DNA of 64,000 bases from JAPWJZ01 sp041287865. GTDB lineage: Bacteria > Pseudomonadota > Alphaproteobacteria > Micavibrionales > UBA2020. The DNA lies in contig JBGGMV010000059.1 of assembly GCA_041287865.1 (NCBI GenBank), positions 1 through 64,000 on the forward strand, in the 5' to 3' direction. Below the pieces are notes generated by a model that made no database searches, was not told the origin of the DNA, and saw only the letters and a list, made by a program, of their open reading frames with translations. The position numbers and the translations under genes are program-made. Positions 42,699 through 51,529 of the stretch are shown here, piece by piece; within the stretch, counting starts at the first letter, position 1; each line of letters opens with the position of its first letter.

Positions 42699-44501
42699 TT
42701 ACTCGTCGTTCATCCGTAATGCCGCAATAAACGCGGATTGCGGGATTTCGACGTTGCCGTGCTGGCGCATCTTCTTCTTGCCCTCTTTTTGCTTGTCGAG
42801 GAGCTTGCGCTTGCGGCTGATGTCGCCGCCGTAGCACTTGGCGGTAACGTCTTTGCGGAGCGCGGAGATATCTTCGCGCGCGACGATCTTGCCGCCGATG
42901 GAGGCCTGCACCGCGATCTTGAACAACTGGCGCGGAATAAGGTCTTTCAGGCGTTCGCAAAGCTGGCGGCCGCGGCGTTCTGCCTGCGATCTGTGCACGA
43001 TCATCGACAGCGCATCCAGCGGATCGCCGTTCACAAGAATGTTGAGACGCACCAGTTCGCCCTCGCTAAAGCCGTCCAGCACATAGTCCATGCTGGCATA
43101 GCCGCGCGAGATGGATTTCAGGCGGTCATAGAAATCAAACACCACTTCGTTGAGCGGCAGGCGGTAAACCGCCATCGCGCGCGTGCCGACCCAGGTCAGT
43201 TCCACCTGCGTGCCGCGGCGTTCCTGGCAGAGCGTGAGGATGGAGCCGAGATATTCGTCGGGCACGAAAATCGTCGCCTTGATCCACGGCTCTTCAATCT
43301 TCGAAATGCGCACCACATCCGGCAGGTCGGCGGGGTTGTAGAGTTCCATCTCGTCGCCGTTGGTCAGGTAAATTTTGTACACCACCGAAGGCGCTGTCGG
43401 GATGAGGTCGAGGTCGTATTCGCGGAGCAGGCGTTCCTGAATGATCTCGAGGTGCAGCAGGCCGAGGAAGCCGCAGCGGAAACCCATGCCAAGCGCGGTC
43501 GAGTTTTCCGGTTCATGGTGCAGCGACGCGTCGTTCAGGGCAAGCTTGCCAAGGCTGTCGCGCAGCTTTTCAAAGTCGCTGGCATCCACGGGGAAGAGCG
43601 AGCAGAAAACCATCGGCACCGAGGGCTTGAAGCCCGGCAGCCGTTCGCTGCAGGGATTGCGGTCGTTGGTGATGGTATCACCGATTTTCGTTTCGTGAAT
43701 GTTCTTGATACCGCAGGTAACGAAGCCGATTTCGCCAGGCTTCAGCTCGCCAGTCAGCAGGTGTTTGGGGGTGAACACGCCAACGCGGTCGGCTTCGTAT
43801 GCCGCGCCGTTGCTCATGAAACGCAGTTTATCCTTCACCTTCAGCGTGCCCTCGACGACGCGCAGCAGGACCACGACGCCAAGGTAAGCGTCGTACCAGC
43901 TGTCGACCAGCAGCGCCTTCAGTATCGCAGCGGGGTCGCCTTCGGGCGGCGGCAGGCGGGTGACGATGGCCTCCAGCAGCTCGTTGATGCCGATGCCGGA
44001 TTTGGCGGAGGTCAGCACCGCGTCGGTGGCGTCGAGGCCGATCACGTCCATGATCTGCGTCTTCACGCGGTCGGGCTCGGCCGCGGGCAGGTCGATCTTG
44101 TTGATGACGGGAATGATTTCAAGGTTGTTGTCGATCGCCTGATAGACGTTGGCGAGCGTCTGCGCCTCCACACCCTGTGATGCGTCAACCACCAGCAGCG
44201 CGCCTTCGCAGGCGGCGAGCGAGCGTGACACTTCATACGCGAAGTCGACGTGGCCGGGCGTGTCCATCAGGTTCAATTGGTATTCGATGCCGTCCTTCGC
44301 CTTGTACTTCAGGCGCACGGTCTGCGCCTTGATGGTGATCCCGCGTTCCCGCTCGATCTCCATGTTGTCGAGGATCTGTTCCTTCATCTCGCGCGCTTCT
44401 AAACCACCGCAGGTCTGGATGATGCGGTCGGCAAGGGTTGACTTGCCGTGGTCGATGTGCGCAATAATCGAAAAATTCCGGATGTGCTTTTGTTCTGTCA
44501 T
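42699..44501 (-). CDS. lepA: Elongation factor 4 (LepA)
   Basis: 600 residues, standard length. The GTPase domain has G1 AHIDHGKST (near residue 14), G3 DTPGHVDFAY and G4 NKIDLPAA. The C-terminal LepA-specific domain ends RKRKLLDKQKEGKKKMR and then GNVEIPQSAFIAAL, the LepA-C signature. It back-translocates or remodels ribosomes and is involved in 30S assembly. I chose the ATG before TEQKHIRNFS, with AAGAAG upstream, over a reading 19 residues longer. It is divergent from the EF-hand protein gene by 58 nt. Confidence 0.97.
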   Translation of the reverse strand: MTEQKHIRNFSIIAHIDHGKSTLADRIIQTCGGLEAREMKEQILDNMEIERERGITIKAQTVRLKYKAKDGIEYQLNLMDTPGHVDFAYEVSRSLAACEGALLVVDASQGVEAQTLANVYQAIDNNLEIIPVINKIDLPAAEPDRVKTQIMDVIGLDATDAVLTSAKSGIGINELLEAIVTRLPPPEGDPAAILKALLVDSWYDAYLGVVVLLRVVEGTLKVKDKLRFMSNGAAYEADRVGVFTPKHLLTGELKPGEIGFVTCGIKNIHETKIGDTITNDRNPCSERLPGFKPSVPMVFCSLFPVDASDFEKLRDSLGKLALNDASLHHEPENSTALGMGFRCGFLGLLHLEIIQERLLREYDLDLIPTAPSVVYKIYLTNGDEMELYNPADLPDVVRISKIEEPWIKATIFVPDEYLGSILTLCQERRGTQVELTWVGTRAMAVYRLPLNEVVFDFYDRLKSISRGYASMDYVLDGFSEGELVRLNILVNGDPLDALSMIVHRSQAERRGRQLCERLKDLIPRQLFKIAVQASIGGKIVAREDISALRKDVTAKCYGGDISRKRKLLDKQKEGKKKMRQHGNVEIPQSAFIAALRMNDE

Positions 44502-44559
44502 AATCTTCTTCTTAACCGCAGGATGGCAGAGCATAAGGCCTTGTTTTACATGGTGCAAT

Positions 44560-45390
44560 ATGAAGAAACGCCTCCAGACCGCCCTTTTTATTTTCCTTAT
44601 TGCGGCTATTTGTAGCCTGAATGGCGGAAAAGCTCAAGGGGCATCTGAAATCCCTGAAAAAATCCAGCGCAACTGGGCCCTGCCCGATTGCGGCCGGAAC
44701 GAGGAAGCGGTGATCCTCAGCAAGCATTTCTACCTGAAATTCACCAAAGCCGACATGGCCCTGCTGCCCGCCGCGCTGGAGGGCGAGAAGTCGGATTACT
44801 GGATGCTCGACCTCGACGGCGCCGATGTGCCGGCGCGGCTGGAGGAAGACGGCGTGCTGACCATCGGCACCTCGGCAAAGGGAGCGTCGCAAAAAAGCAA
44901 ATGGGACGACCTGAAACTCGACAGCACCGCCGAATACACCGGCTGCGTCACCACGCCCAAAATCGTGCCGAAAGTGCTGGAACGCCTGATGCGCTATATC
45001 GATCGCATCAAGGAGCAGTGCACGGTGAGCGTCACAAACGAATGCGCAGGCGTACTGTTCAAGCTGGCCGATGCGGATAATAACAACAAGCTCAGCGACA
45101 AGGAAATCCGCAAAGGCGTCGCCTCCGCGATGCTGTTTGCCGAACTGGCAGAGAAAGAAACGCTGACGAAAAAAGAAGGCGAAACGGTTGTGAAGAATTC
45201 CGCCACCCCCGGCGGCCAGATCGCCGAGGCGCTGCTGGCCACTTACGACGCCAACAAATCGAAAAACCTCGACTACAACGAGATACTGGCCGATTTCAAG
45301 GCGCCCAGCCTGCCCGTGGTGAAGGAAACCCTGCTGAAAGCCGGCAATATCCTGCCATCGTTCAAGGTCGTGGCCCTCGCACTTGATTAA
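44560..45390 (+). CDS. Secreted EF-hand calcium-binding protein
   Basis: 276 residues with a signal peptide (MKKRLQTALFIFLIAAICSL). Two EF-hand loops are visible: ADADNNNKLSDKEIRKG (about 170-186) and TYDANKSKNLDYNEILADF (about 228-246), each with Asp/Asn at coordinating positions and a final Glu. The N-terminal half contains two Cys (LPDCGRNEE and YTGCVTTP) and others (EQCTVSVTNECAG). It is likely periplasmic or outer and Ca2+-binding; the partner is unknown. It is transcribed divergently from lepA. A second EF-hand protein with signal peptide lies at 60.3 kb. Confidence 0.78.
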   Translation: MKKRLQTALFIFLIAAICSLNGGKAQGASEIPEKIQRNWALPDCGRNEEAVILSKHFYLKFTKADMALLPAALEGEKSDYWMLDLDGADVPARLEEDGVLTIGTSAKGASQKSKWDDLKLDSTAEYTGCVTTPKIVPKVLERLMRYIDRIKEQCTVSVTNECAGVLFKLADADNNNKLSDKEIRKGVASAMLFAELAEKETLTKKEGETVVKNSATPGGQIAEALLATYDANKSKNLDYNEILADFKAPSLPVVKETLLKAGNILPSFKVVALALD

Positions 45391-45448
45391 TTCCTAGGGA
45401 TAAACGATGCCCGTCTGCTAGACTTCCTTGAACGGTCAGGAGGCCCTC

Positions 45449-46048
45449 ATGGAAGACGCGGCGGACATGCACTGGCTGGACATCATGAATGTCATCATTT
45501 TCTATACAGCGATCTTCCTGCTGTCGTGGAATACCTCCATCCTCATCTTCAACCGCGCCGTGCCGAATATCGCCACCGCCCCTGCGATTAGGCGCGAAGT
45601 GATCGAGCTGCTGAAAAAAGACATGGCCAGACGCGGCGGCGCGCCCTATACGGTGATCGACGTAGGTTCAGGCAACGGGCTTTTCACGCGCGAAATCGCG
45701 GAGGCGATGCCCGAGGCGCGGGTGCTGGGGCTCGAGATTTCATACCCCGCCTATAAATGGTCGCGCGCGATGAAGCATTACCACAAGCTGGACAACCTCG
45801 ATTACAAGCGCACGGATTTCTTCAAATACGATATGTCCCCGGCCAATGCCGTGGTGATGTTCTTCTTCCGCATGGATCCTGCCGCCAAAAAACTGCGGCG
45901 CGAGCTGAAGCCCGGCACCCTGGTATGCTCGACATCGTTCAAGCTATTGGACGGCTGGGTCGCGGCGGAAGAGCGCGAAGTCAAGACGCTCCATCCCTTC
46001 CAGAAAAAGCTGTTTGTCTATTACAGCCCCGGGCCGGATCAGGCCTAA
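45449..46048 (+). CDS. Membrane-anchored SAM-dependent methyltransferase
   Basis: 199 residues. One N-terminal transmembrane helix (IMNVIIFYTAIFLLSWNTSI, about 12-31) is followed by a small Rossmann domain with VIDVGSGNGLFTREIAEAMP (SAM motif I) and RVLGLEISYPAYKWSRAMK (motif II). DMSPANAVVMFFF is in the motif IV position. The topology suggests the enzyme works at the cytoplasmic face of the inner membrane. I chose the ATG preceded by AGGAGG. Its stop overlaps the stop of the convergent gene by 3 nt. Confidence 0.75.
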   Translation: MEDAADMHWLDIMNVIIFYTAIFLLSWNTSILIFNRAVPNIATAPAIRREVIELLKKDMARRGGAPYTVIDVGSGNGLFTREIAEAMPEARVLGLEISYPAYKWSRAMKHYHKLDNLDYKRTDFFKYDMSPANAVVMFFFRMDPAAKKLRRELKPGTLVCSTSFKLLDGWVAAEEREVKTLHPFQKKLFVYYSPGPDQA

Positions 46049-46593
46049 GCCTTATTGAATTTCATCGGGCGCGGCACGCTGATGGTGCGTGAAATGCCGT
46101 CCTTGATATCGGTCAGCACTTCGGCCAGCGTTTTGTCGCTCTGCTCCTGCTTGACCTTCAGCGCGAAATTGTCGGCCATAGCGCGCATGACTTTTGAAAT
46201 CTCGGCCACGCCTTCGGCATCGAACCTGCCGCTCGCGCGCGCCTTGTTGAAACTGTCCATGAAGGTGACAAGATCGCTCATCTCCTGATCCTCGAGCGGC
46301 GTCTTTTCAAGCCCGCGCACGAAGGCGGCGGTCATAGGCTTCAACAGTTTCGAGATGACGGCGGGATCGGTTTTCTTGTCGTTCAGCAACATGCCGTAAG
46401 ACCAGAGCAGCGAGGTGAAACCAAGGCTCTCGAACGTGCCGTTCATCGTCACGCTCACAAAGTCGCCGAAGCTGCCGTCCGCGCTGCCAAAAGTATTCGT
46501 GTGGCGCAGGCGGCGTGCCCAGTCGGTTTTGGCGGTCAGCTCGGGGCCGACGGCGTCCATGAATGTTTCGGTCAGGTTTACGGTGGTTTGCAT
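46045..46593 (-). CDS. Hypothetical soluble protein (182 aa)
   Basis: 182 residues starting MQTTVNLTETFMDAVGPELT and ending RTISVPRPMKFNKA. It is mostly helical and contains FVSVTMNGTFESLGFTSLLW and FALKVKQEQSDKTLAEVLTD. No known domain or signal peptide was recognised. AAGGATGG precedes the ATG at good spacing, so I did not use the 26-residue longer reading. It converges on the membrane methyltransferase gene. Confidence 0.6.
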   Translation of the reverse strand: MQTTVNLTETFMDAVGPELTAKTDWARRLRHTNTFGSADGSFGDFVSVTMNGTFESLGFTSLLWSYGMLLNDKKTDPAVISKLLKPMTAAFVRGLEKTPLEDQEMSDLVTFMDSFNKARASGRFDAEGVAEISKVMRAMADNFALKVKQEQSDKTLAEVLTDIKDGISRTISVPRPMKFNKA

Positions 46594-46787
46594 GTTTTTC
46601 CATCCTTGAATAGAGTAATATAATGCATTCTTATGTAAAATGCAAGGGCGAGGACTATCTACATTACTCAATTAAATCAACGGCATTTTAGTTGAATGCT
46701 TGTGCTATCTGTATACGCAAGACGTCTGTCCTTGGATCACATACGTGCAGCGGGCGGGTTTGTTCACCCTGCTTATTTTCGGCCGTT

Positions 46788-46832
46788 TTAACTGTTTTTT
46801 AATCGCGAAACTTTCGCTAACCCTCATTTAAC
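46788..46832 (+). promoter_or_regulatory. Tandem CtrA-type operator sites
   Basis: TTAA-CTGTTTT-TTAA (46788-46802, followed by T rather than C) and CTAA-CCCTCAT-TTAAC (46817-46832, one mismatch) lie 29 nt apart in an otherwise plain 278-nt gap, 40 nt before the metalloprotease ATG. No other feature was recognised in that gap. Confidence 0.5.
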
Positions 46833-46871
46833 CAATTATTGCCATAATTGTGACAGCAATTGGGGTCTCGC

Positions 46872-47975
46872 ATGGCAGATGACAATCCGGCGAAAATGCA
46901 GAGCACAGCGGTCAGCCTTGCTGACGCTGTCGCGGCACTGCGCGCCGATTTCCCCGCCGAAACCGAAAAACTGACGGTCGTCGACCTCGCAGCACCCGAT
47001 GCGCGGTCGCAAATCCTCGGCTGGGTGCAAAACGCCAGCACAACCTATCGCAATAAGGTCGGAGTGGGTGGTTCGCTCGATCCATACGTATCGTACTTCG
47101 CAGACACTCATGGCATGGCGTCACGCGACGACGAAACCGGCCGGATGCTGATCGCCGTCCAGACCGATCCCGCAAAATTTCCTAGACGCTTACCCGATAT
47201 CATGCGCAATCCTGCCTATGTCCTCGCGCATGAAGCGGGACACATGCTGGTGAAAAATGGAAATGACGTCCCGGAGGCACCGGGCATGTCCGCCGCACAC
47301 GCAGTGACGCGCGAGGCGGAAAAGACCCGCAGAAACAACATCACCGAAAACTGCGCGGATACTTTCGCCTATCTCTACTGCCTGAAAAAAGGCTGGATAG
47401 ACGCCGCCGACATCGAGGGGCTGGCCACGCTGCGCTCGTCGGATACGCTCAACGGCGACTATGGCCATTTCACCTCTCCGGCGCTGGATGCGCTGCGGCT
47501 GATGGCTGATACAAACGATATAAAATCGCTGGAACCGGCCACACTGCTGAAGGTCGCGGCACAGCACGCGGAAACCTTTTCGCCTGCGCGCGGTGCCATC
47601 CTGGGGCTGCAGGGCCAATTCAACAGCGTGCTGGGAAAACCCGGCGAGGATCCCGAAAAAGTCTCGATGCGCATCTACGATAAAATGGCGGGAATATACC
47701 TCGCGGGGCGTGACGACACGCTGGAATATTATATCGCGCGTCGCAGTCTTGGCGCCGCTCTGGCCTGGGTCACGCCCGAAGAGGCGCCCACGCTCGATAC
47801 TCCCTGGAGCCTGGTATATCAAAAGATACAGGACCGCAGCGCGACGGAAACCACCGCATCGCTGCTCATGAACCTGATAAAGGCGAACCGGCGCGATATG
47901 CTGAAGGACAGGGAGCACGAACAATGGCTGGTGAATTCCGCCGCAAGCAAGAATGACGCGCCGCGCCAGGGTTGA
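46872..47975 (+). CDS. HExxH metalloprotease-like protein
   Basis: 367 residues. YVLAHEAGHMLVKNG contains His120, Glu121 and His124 of a zinc HExxH motif, and NITENCADTFAYLYC at 157-170 contains Glu159 and Asp163, spaced like the third zinc ligand region of gluzincins such as the ImmA/IrrE group (E-x-x-A-D-x-F-A). No signal peptide or membrane helix, so it would act in the cytoplasm. The rest is helical. I chose the ATG with GGGG upstream; a TTG 12 nt earlier is less likely. Substrate unknown. Two CtrA-type sites precede it, which is a hint of cell-cycle or developmental control. Confidence 0.65.
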   Translation: MADDNPAKMQSTAVSLADAVAALRADFPAETEKLTVVDLAAPDARSQILGWVQNASTTYRNKVGVGGSLDPYVSYFADTHGMASRDDETGRMLIAVQTDPAKFPRRLPDIMRNPAYVLAHEAGHMLVKNGNDVPEAPGMSAAHAVTREAEKTRRNNITENCADTFAYLYCLKKGWIDAADIEGLATLRSSDTLNGDYGHFTSPALDALRLMADTNDIKSLEPATLLKVAAQHAETFSPARGAILGLQGQFNSVLGKPGEDPEKVSMRIYDKMAGIYLAGRDDTLEYYIARRSLGAALAWVTPEEAPTLDTPWSLVYQKIQDRSATETTASLLMNLIKANRRDMLKDREHEQWLVNSAASKNDAPRQG

Positions 47976-47992
47976 CAGACATTCACCGAAAT

Positions 47993-48991
47993 TTATTTCT
48001 GCTGCGCCCCTGCTGCGCGCCTTAACCGGTCATTGATCGCAAGGCCAAGGCCTACCTCGGGCACATCCATCACCGCGATTCCGCTGAAGCCGCCGGCATC
48101 CAGCTGGTGCAGCATCGAGAATAAATTCGCGGCCGCGACGGTCAGGTCGCCGGTCTCGCTCATGTTCATCACCGCGCCTGCGGGCAAGGTATTCACGCCG
48201 CCCCCGCCCTTCACGCTCATAAAACGCGTCGAGCCGAAGGCCAGCAAGGCCTCGCCCTTCGCCACATCGACAGCCTTCAACCGCAAGGGCGTTTTTGGCG
48301 CGTAATGGCGCAGCAGTTGACCGGGAGATTTTGGCGCGTCATTCACCGCTTCGGTTTCGACGTTAATTTTAATGCCCAGCGCCATCTCGATATCCTCGCG
48401 CGTCACTGCGCCGGGACGCAAGAGCGCGGGCACGGCCCCCGTCATATCAACCACAGTCGATTCAAGGCCGACAGCTGCCTTGCCGCCCGCGAGTATCAGC
48501 CCCGCCGCATCGCCAAGGCTTTGCAACACATGCTGCGGCGTAGTGGGGCTAAGCGTGCCCGAGGCATTGGCGGAGGGCGCGGCGATGGGCCGCCCGAGTT
48601 CTTTGATCAGCTGCCGCGCAATCGGATGGCTGGGCGCGCGTACGGCCTGCGAGGGCAAACCTGCGCTGGTGAGCAGCGACAGTTTCGCATCTTTCTTGCG
48701 CGGCAATATCAGCGTCAAAGGCCCCGGCCAGAAAGCAGCCGCCAGCGTCGCGGCCTGCGCCGTGAAATCGACATACTGCGCCGCTTCGTCCTTGTCATTC
48801 ACATGCACAATCACGGGATTGAATTTGGGCCGGCCCTTGGCCGCGAAAATCCGCGCCACGGCTTCGTCATTCGTCGCATCCGCGCCAAGGCCATAGACGG
48901 TTTCGGTGGGGAGCGCGACAAGCTGGCCGCTGCGTAAACGGTCGGCGGCTTTCTTTATATTCTCGTCAGTCGCATTCAGTATTTCGGTCAC
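47993..48991 (-). CDS. L-threonylcarbamoyladenylate synthase (Sua5 type)
   Basis: 332 residues. The N-terminal YrdC domain contains ALPTETVYGLGADATNDEAV and KGRPKFNPVIVHV; the C-terminal Sua5 domain follows SPGQLLRHYAPKTPLRL from about 225. The enzyme makes threonylcarbamoyl-AMP from Thr, bicarbonate and ATP for t6A37 in ANN-decoding tRNAs. It overlaps anmK upstream by 4 nt, and it is convergent with the metalloprotease gene. Confidence 0.93.
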   Translation of the reverse strand: MTEILNATDENIKKAADRLRSGQLVALPTETVYGLGADATNDEAVARIFAAKGRPKFNPVIVHVNDKDEAAQYVDFTAQAATLAAAFWPGPLTLILPRKKDAKLSLLTSAGLPSQAVRAPSHPIARQLIKELGRPIAAPSANASGTLSPTTPQHVLQSLGDAAGLILAGGKAAVGLESTVVDMTGAVPALLRPGAVTREDIEMALGIKINVETEAVNDAPKSPGQLLRHYAPKTPLRLKAVDVAKGEALLAFGSTRFMSVKGGGGVNTLPAGAVMNMSETGDLTVAAANLFSMLHQLDAGGFSGIAVMDVPEVGLGLAINDRLRRAAGAQQK

Positions 48992-50082
48992 GCCGCGACA
49001 TCCCGCGCGCGGCTCAGGCGGCCGCCGGTCATGGGCCGCGCCACGCCCGTGGTATGCGGGAAGCTGATGGGCAGGCCGCGCAGGCTGCGCACGGCCATAT
49101 AGGCGAAGGCCTCCGCCTCGATCGCGTCGCCGTTCAGCCCCAGTTCCTCGATCAGCACAACGGGCACATGCAACTTGTCATGCAGCGCCAGCATGAAGGA
49201 ACGGTTGAGACGCCCGCCGCCCGACACGATCCATGCCTTCGGCTTTTCGGGCATGAATTTCAGCGCCTGCATCACGCCCGCGACGGTAAAGGCCGCCAAC
49301 GTCGCCGCGCCATCCTCCAGCGACAGATCTTTCCATGCCTGCGAAACAAAGATATTCCTGTCGATCGATTTCGGCGGCACGGCGGCGAAGAATTCATGCG
49401 ACATCAATTCGCCCAGCAGCTTTTCATCGACCTTACCGCGGGATGCGGCCTTGCCGTCTTCGTCATAGCGCTGGCCGGTTTTCTTCAGCATCCAGTCATC
49501 CAGCAGAGCGTTGCCGGGGCCGGTATCGAAGGCGATCATCTCGCCTTTCGTACCGATATAAGTGACATTCGCCACGCCGCCGATGTTCAGGAACACCACC
49601 GGCTTCTCCCGCGCGCCCGACAGCGCTGCGTGGTATATCGGCGCCAAGGGAGCCCCTTGGCCGCCCGACTGCACGTCGGCGGTGCGGAAATCGTTCACGA
49701 CATCGATGCCGGTCAGCTTCGCCAGCAGCGCGCCGTCGCCCAACTGGCAGGTGAATTGTTTTTCCGGCGCATGGGCGATGGTCTGCCCGTGAAAGCCGAT
49801 CAGGTGAACATCGGAAGGTTTCAGCCCGCGCTGGCGCAGCAGCGCCTTGACCGTTTCGGCATGGGCGATGGTCAGGTCGCGTTCCACATCCGTCACGCTG
49901 TTGACGCATTCGGGCGGGATATTCAGGCAGCCGCGGATGCGCTGGCGCAGCGTATCGTCGTAAGGCACGGTCAAAAATCCGTCGCGCTCGATAAAATTCT
50001 CTCCGTCCGTTGTAATCAACGCGGCGTCGATGCCGTCCAATGACGTGCCGCTCATCAAGCCGATAACCCGAAATTTATCCAT
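48988..50082 (-). CDS. anmK: Anhydro-N-acetylmuramic acid kinase
   Basis: 364 residues, standard. It cleaves the anhydro bond and phosphorylates recycled anhydro-MurNAc to MurNAc-6-P. RVIGLMSGTSLDGIDAALI is the ATP-binding start, with GFHGQTIAHAP and FLNIGGVANVTYIG further signatures. It acts downstream of lytic transglycosylases such as the one at 12.6 kb. It overlaps the Sua5 gene by 4 nt. The divergent tyrS begins about 70 nt away. Confidence 0.95.
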   Translation of the reverse strand: MDKFRVIGLMSGTSLDGIDAALITTDGENFIERDGFLTVPYDDTLRQRIRGCLNIPPECVNSVTDVERDLTIAHAETVKALLRQRGLKPSDVHLIGFHGQTIAHAPEKQFTCQLGDGALLAKLTGIDVVNDFRTADVQSGGQGAPLAPIYHAALSGAREKPVVFLNIGGVANVTYIGTKGEMIAFDTGPGNALLDDWMLKKTGQRYDEDGKAASRGKVDEKLLGELMSHEFFAAVPPKSIDRNIFVSQAWKDLSLEDGAATLAAFTVAGVMQALKFMPEKPKAWIVSGGGRLNRSFMLALHDKLHVPVVLIEELGLNGDAIEAEAFAYMAVRSLRGLPISFPHTTGVARPMTGGRLSRARDVAA

Positions 50083-50154
50083 TATTCAAAGCCTTACGTT
50101 CTTTGCAAATGACGCAGGAATATAGTACCCTGCATCGGAAAGGCAGGCAAGACT

Positions 50155-51396
50155 ATGGGCTCGGAATTCATCAAGGTTATGCAGGAACGCGGTTTCCTGC
50201 ATCAGTGCACCGATATCGAGGGGCTTCAAAAGCAACTCTCCGAGGGCGTTGTCACCTGCTATACCGGCTATGACGCGACGGCCAAGAGTTTGCATGTCGG
50301 CAGCCTGCTGTCGATCATGATGATGCGCTGGTTCCAGAAATGCGGGCACCGCCCGATTGTCCTGATGGGCGGCGGCACGACCAAGGTCGGCGACCCTTCC
50401 GGCAAGGACGAAAGCCGCAAGATGCTGACCGAAGCCGACATCGACAACAACATCGCAGGCATCAAGGCGGTGTTCAGCAAATTCATTTCCTTCGGCGCTG
50501 GTAAAACAGATGCCGTGATGGTGAACAACGACGAATGGCTGGCGAAGCTTAACTACATCGAATTCCTGCGTGACTATGGCCGCCATTTCACTATCAACCG
50601 CATGCTGACGTTCGATAGCGTCAAGATGCGTCTGGAGCGTGAGCAGCCGCTCACCTTCCTTGAATTCAACTACATGATCCTGCAAGCCTATGACTTTTTG
50701 GAATTGAACCGCAAACACAATTGCGCGCTGCAATTCGGCGGCTCCGACCAATGGGGCAATATCGTGAACGGCGTGGAGCTGACGCGCCGCATCGCGCAGA
50801 AGGAAGTGTTCGGCTTCACCTGCCCGCTGCTCACGACGTCCTCGGGCGCGAAGATGGGCAAGACGGCGCAGGGCGCTGTCTGGCTCAACGCCGATATGCT
50901 CTCCGTTTACGATTACTACCAGTTCTGGCGCAATACCGAAGACGCCGACGTTGGCCGCATGCTGAAATACTTCACCGAGCTGCCGATGGATGAAATTGCG
51001 CGCCTTGAAAAGCTCAAGGGCGTTGATATCAACGACGCGAAAAAGGTTTTGGCCCTGCAGGCCACCGCCATGTGCCACGGCATGCAGGCGGCAGAGGAAG
51101 CCGCCGAAACCGCGCGCAAGACGTTCGAAGAAGGCGCGGCCGCCGAAGGCCTGCCGCAGATCAAAATGTCCCGCGACAAACTGGCCGAGGGCGTACCCGC
51201 CTTCGTGCTGTTCAAGGACGCCGGTCTGGCCGCCTCGGGTGGCGAAGCAAGACGCCTGATCGCCGGCGGCGGGGCGCGCATCAACGACGAAAAAGTCGAC
51301 AGCGACCAGCGCATCATCACCCTTTCCGACCTCAACGACAAAACCATCAAGCTGTCGGCGGGGAAGAAAAAGCATGCGTTGGTGGTGGTGGACTAA
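50155..51396 (+). CDS. tyrS: Tyrosyl-tRNA synthetase
   Basis: 413 residues. This class I aminoacyl-tRNA synthetase has YTGYDATAKSLHVGSLLSIM with the HIGH-equivalent HVGS at 47-50, and TSSGAKMGKTAQG as KMSKS-equivalent near residue 235. The C-terminus carries an S4 RNA-binding domain (ASGGEARRLIAGGGARIND). GAAAGGCAGG lies upstream of the ATG. It is divergent from anmK. Confidence 0.97.
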   Translation: MGSEFIKVMQERGFLHQCTDIEGLQKQLSEGVVTCYTGYDATAKSLHVGSLLSIMMMRWFQKCGHRPIVLMGGGTTKVGDPSGKDESRKMLTEADIDNNIAGIKAVFSKFISFGAGKTDAVMVNNDEWLAKLNYIEFLRDYGRHFTINRMLTFDSVKMRLEREQPLTFLEFNYMILQAYDFLELNRKHNCALQFGGSDQWGNIVNGVELTRRIAQKEVFGFTCPLLTTSSGAKMGKTAQGAVWLNADMLSVYDYYQFWRNTEDADVGRMLKYFTELPMDEIARLEKLKGVDINDAKKVLALQATAMCHGMQAAEEAAETARKTFEEGAAAEGLPQIKMSRDKLAEGVPAFVLFKDAGLAASGGEARRLIAGGGARINDEKVDSDQRIITLSDLNDKTIKLSAGKKKHALVVVD

Positions 51397-51529
51397 CACC
51401 GCAGCCATCTCCCGATACCGCAGTTTTGATTATGTCAATATTTTTGCACGGTAATGCCGCATGACCCCCGCAGGGTTTCCGGTTTATAACCGTTTATAGT
51501 GTGGTTATTCACATCCGGAAGGTACTCCC

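Noticed and set aside
42738..44180. 480-codon ORF antisense to lepA
   Set aside because: Shadow of lepA, no motifs.
51427..51439. TTGACATAAT on the minus strand after tyrS
   Set aside because: It would drive transcription into the end of tyrS antisense, with no -10 and no gene; treated as chance.
51480..51492. Palindrome CGGTT-TAT-AACCG before the IcmL-like gene
   Set aside because: Short, single copy, no matching regulator known to me; not enough for an operator call.
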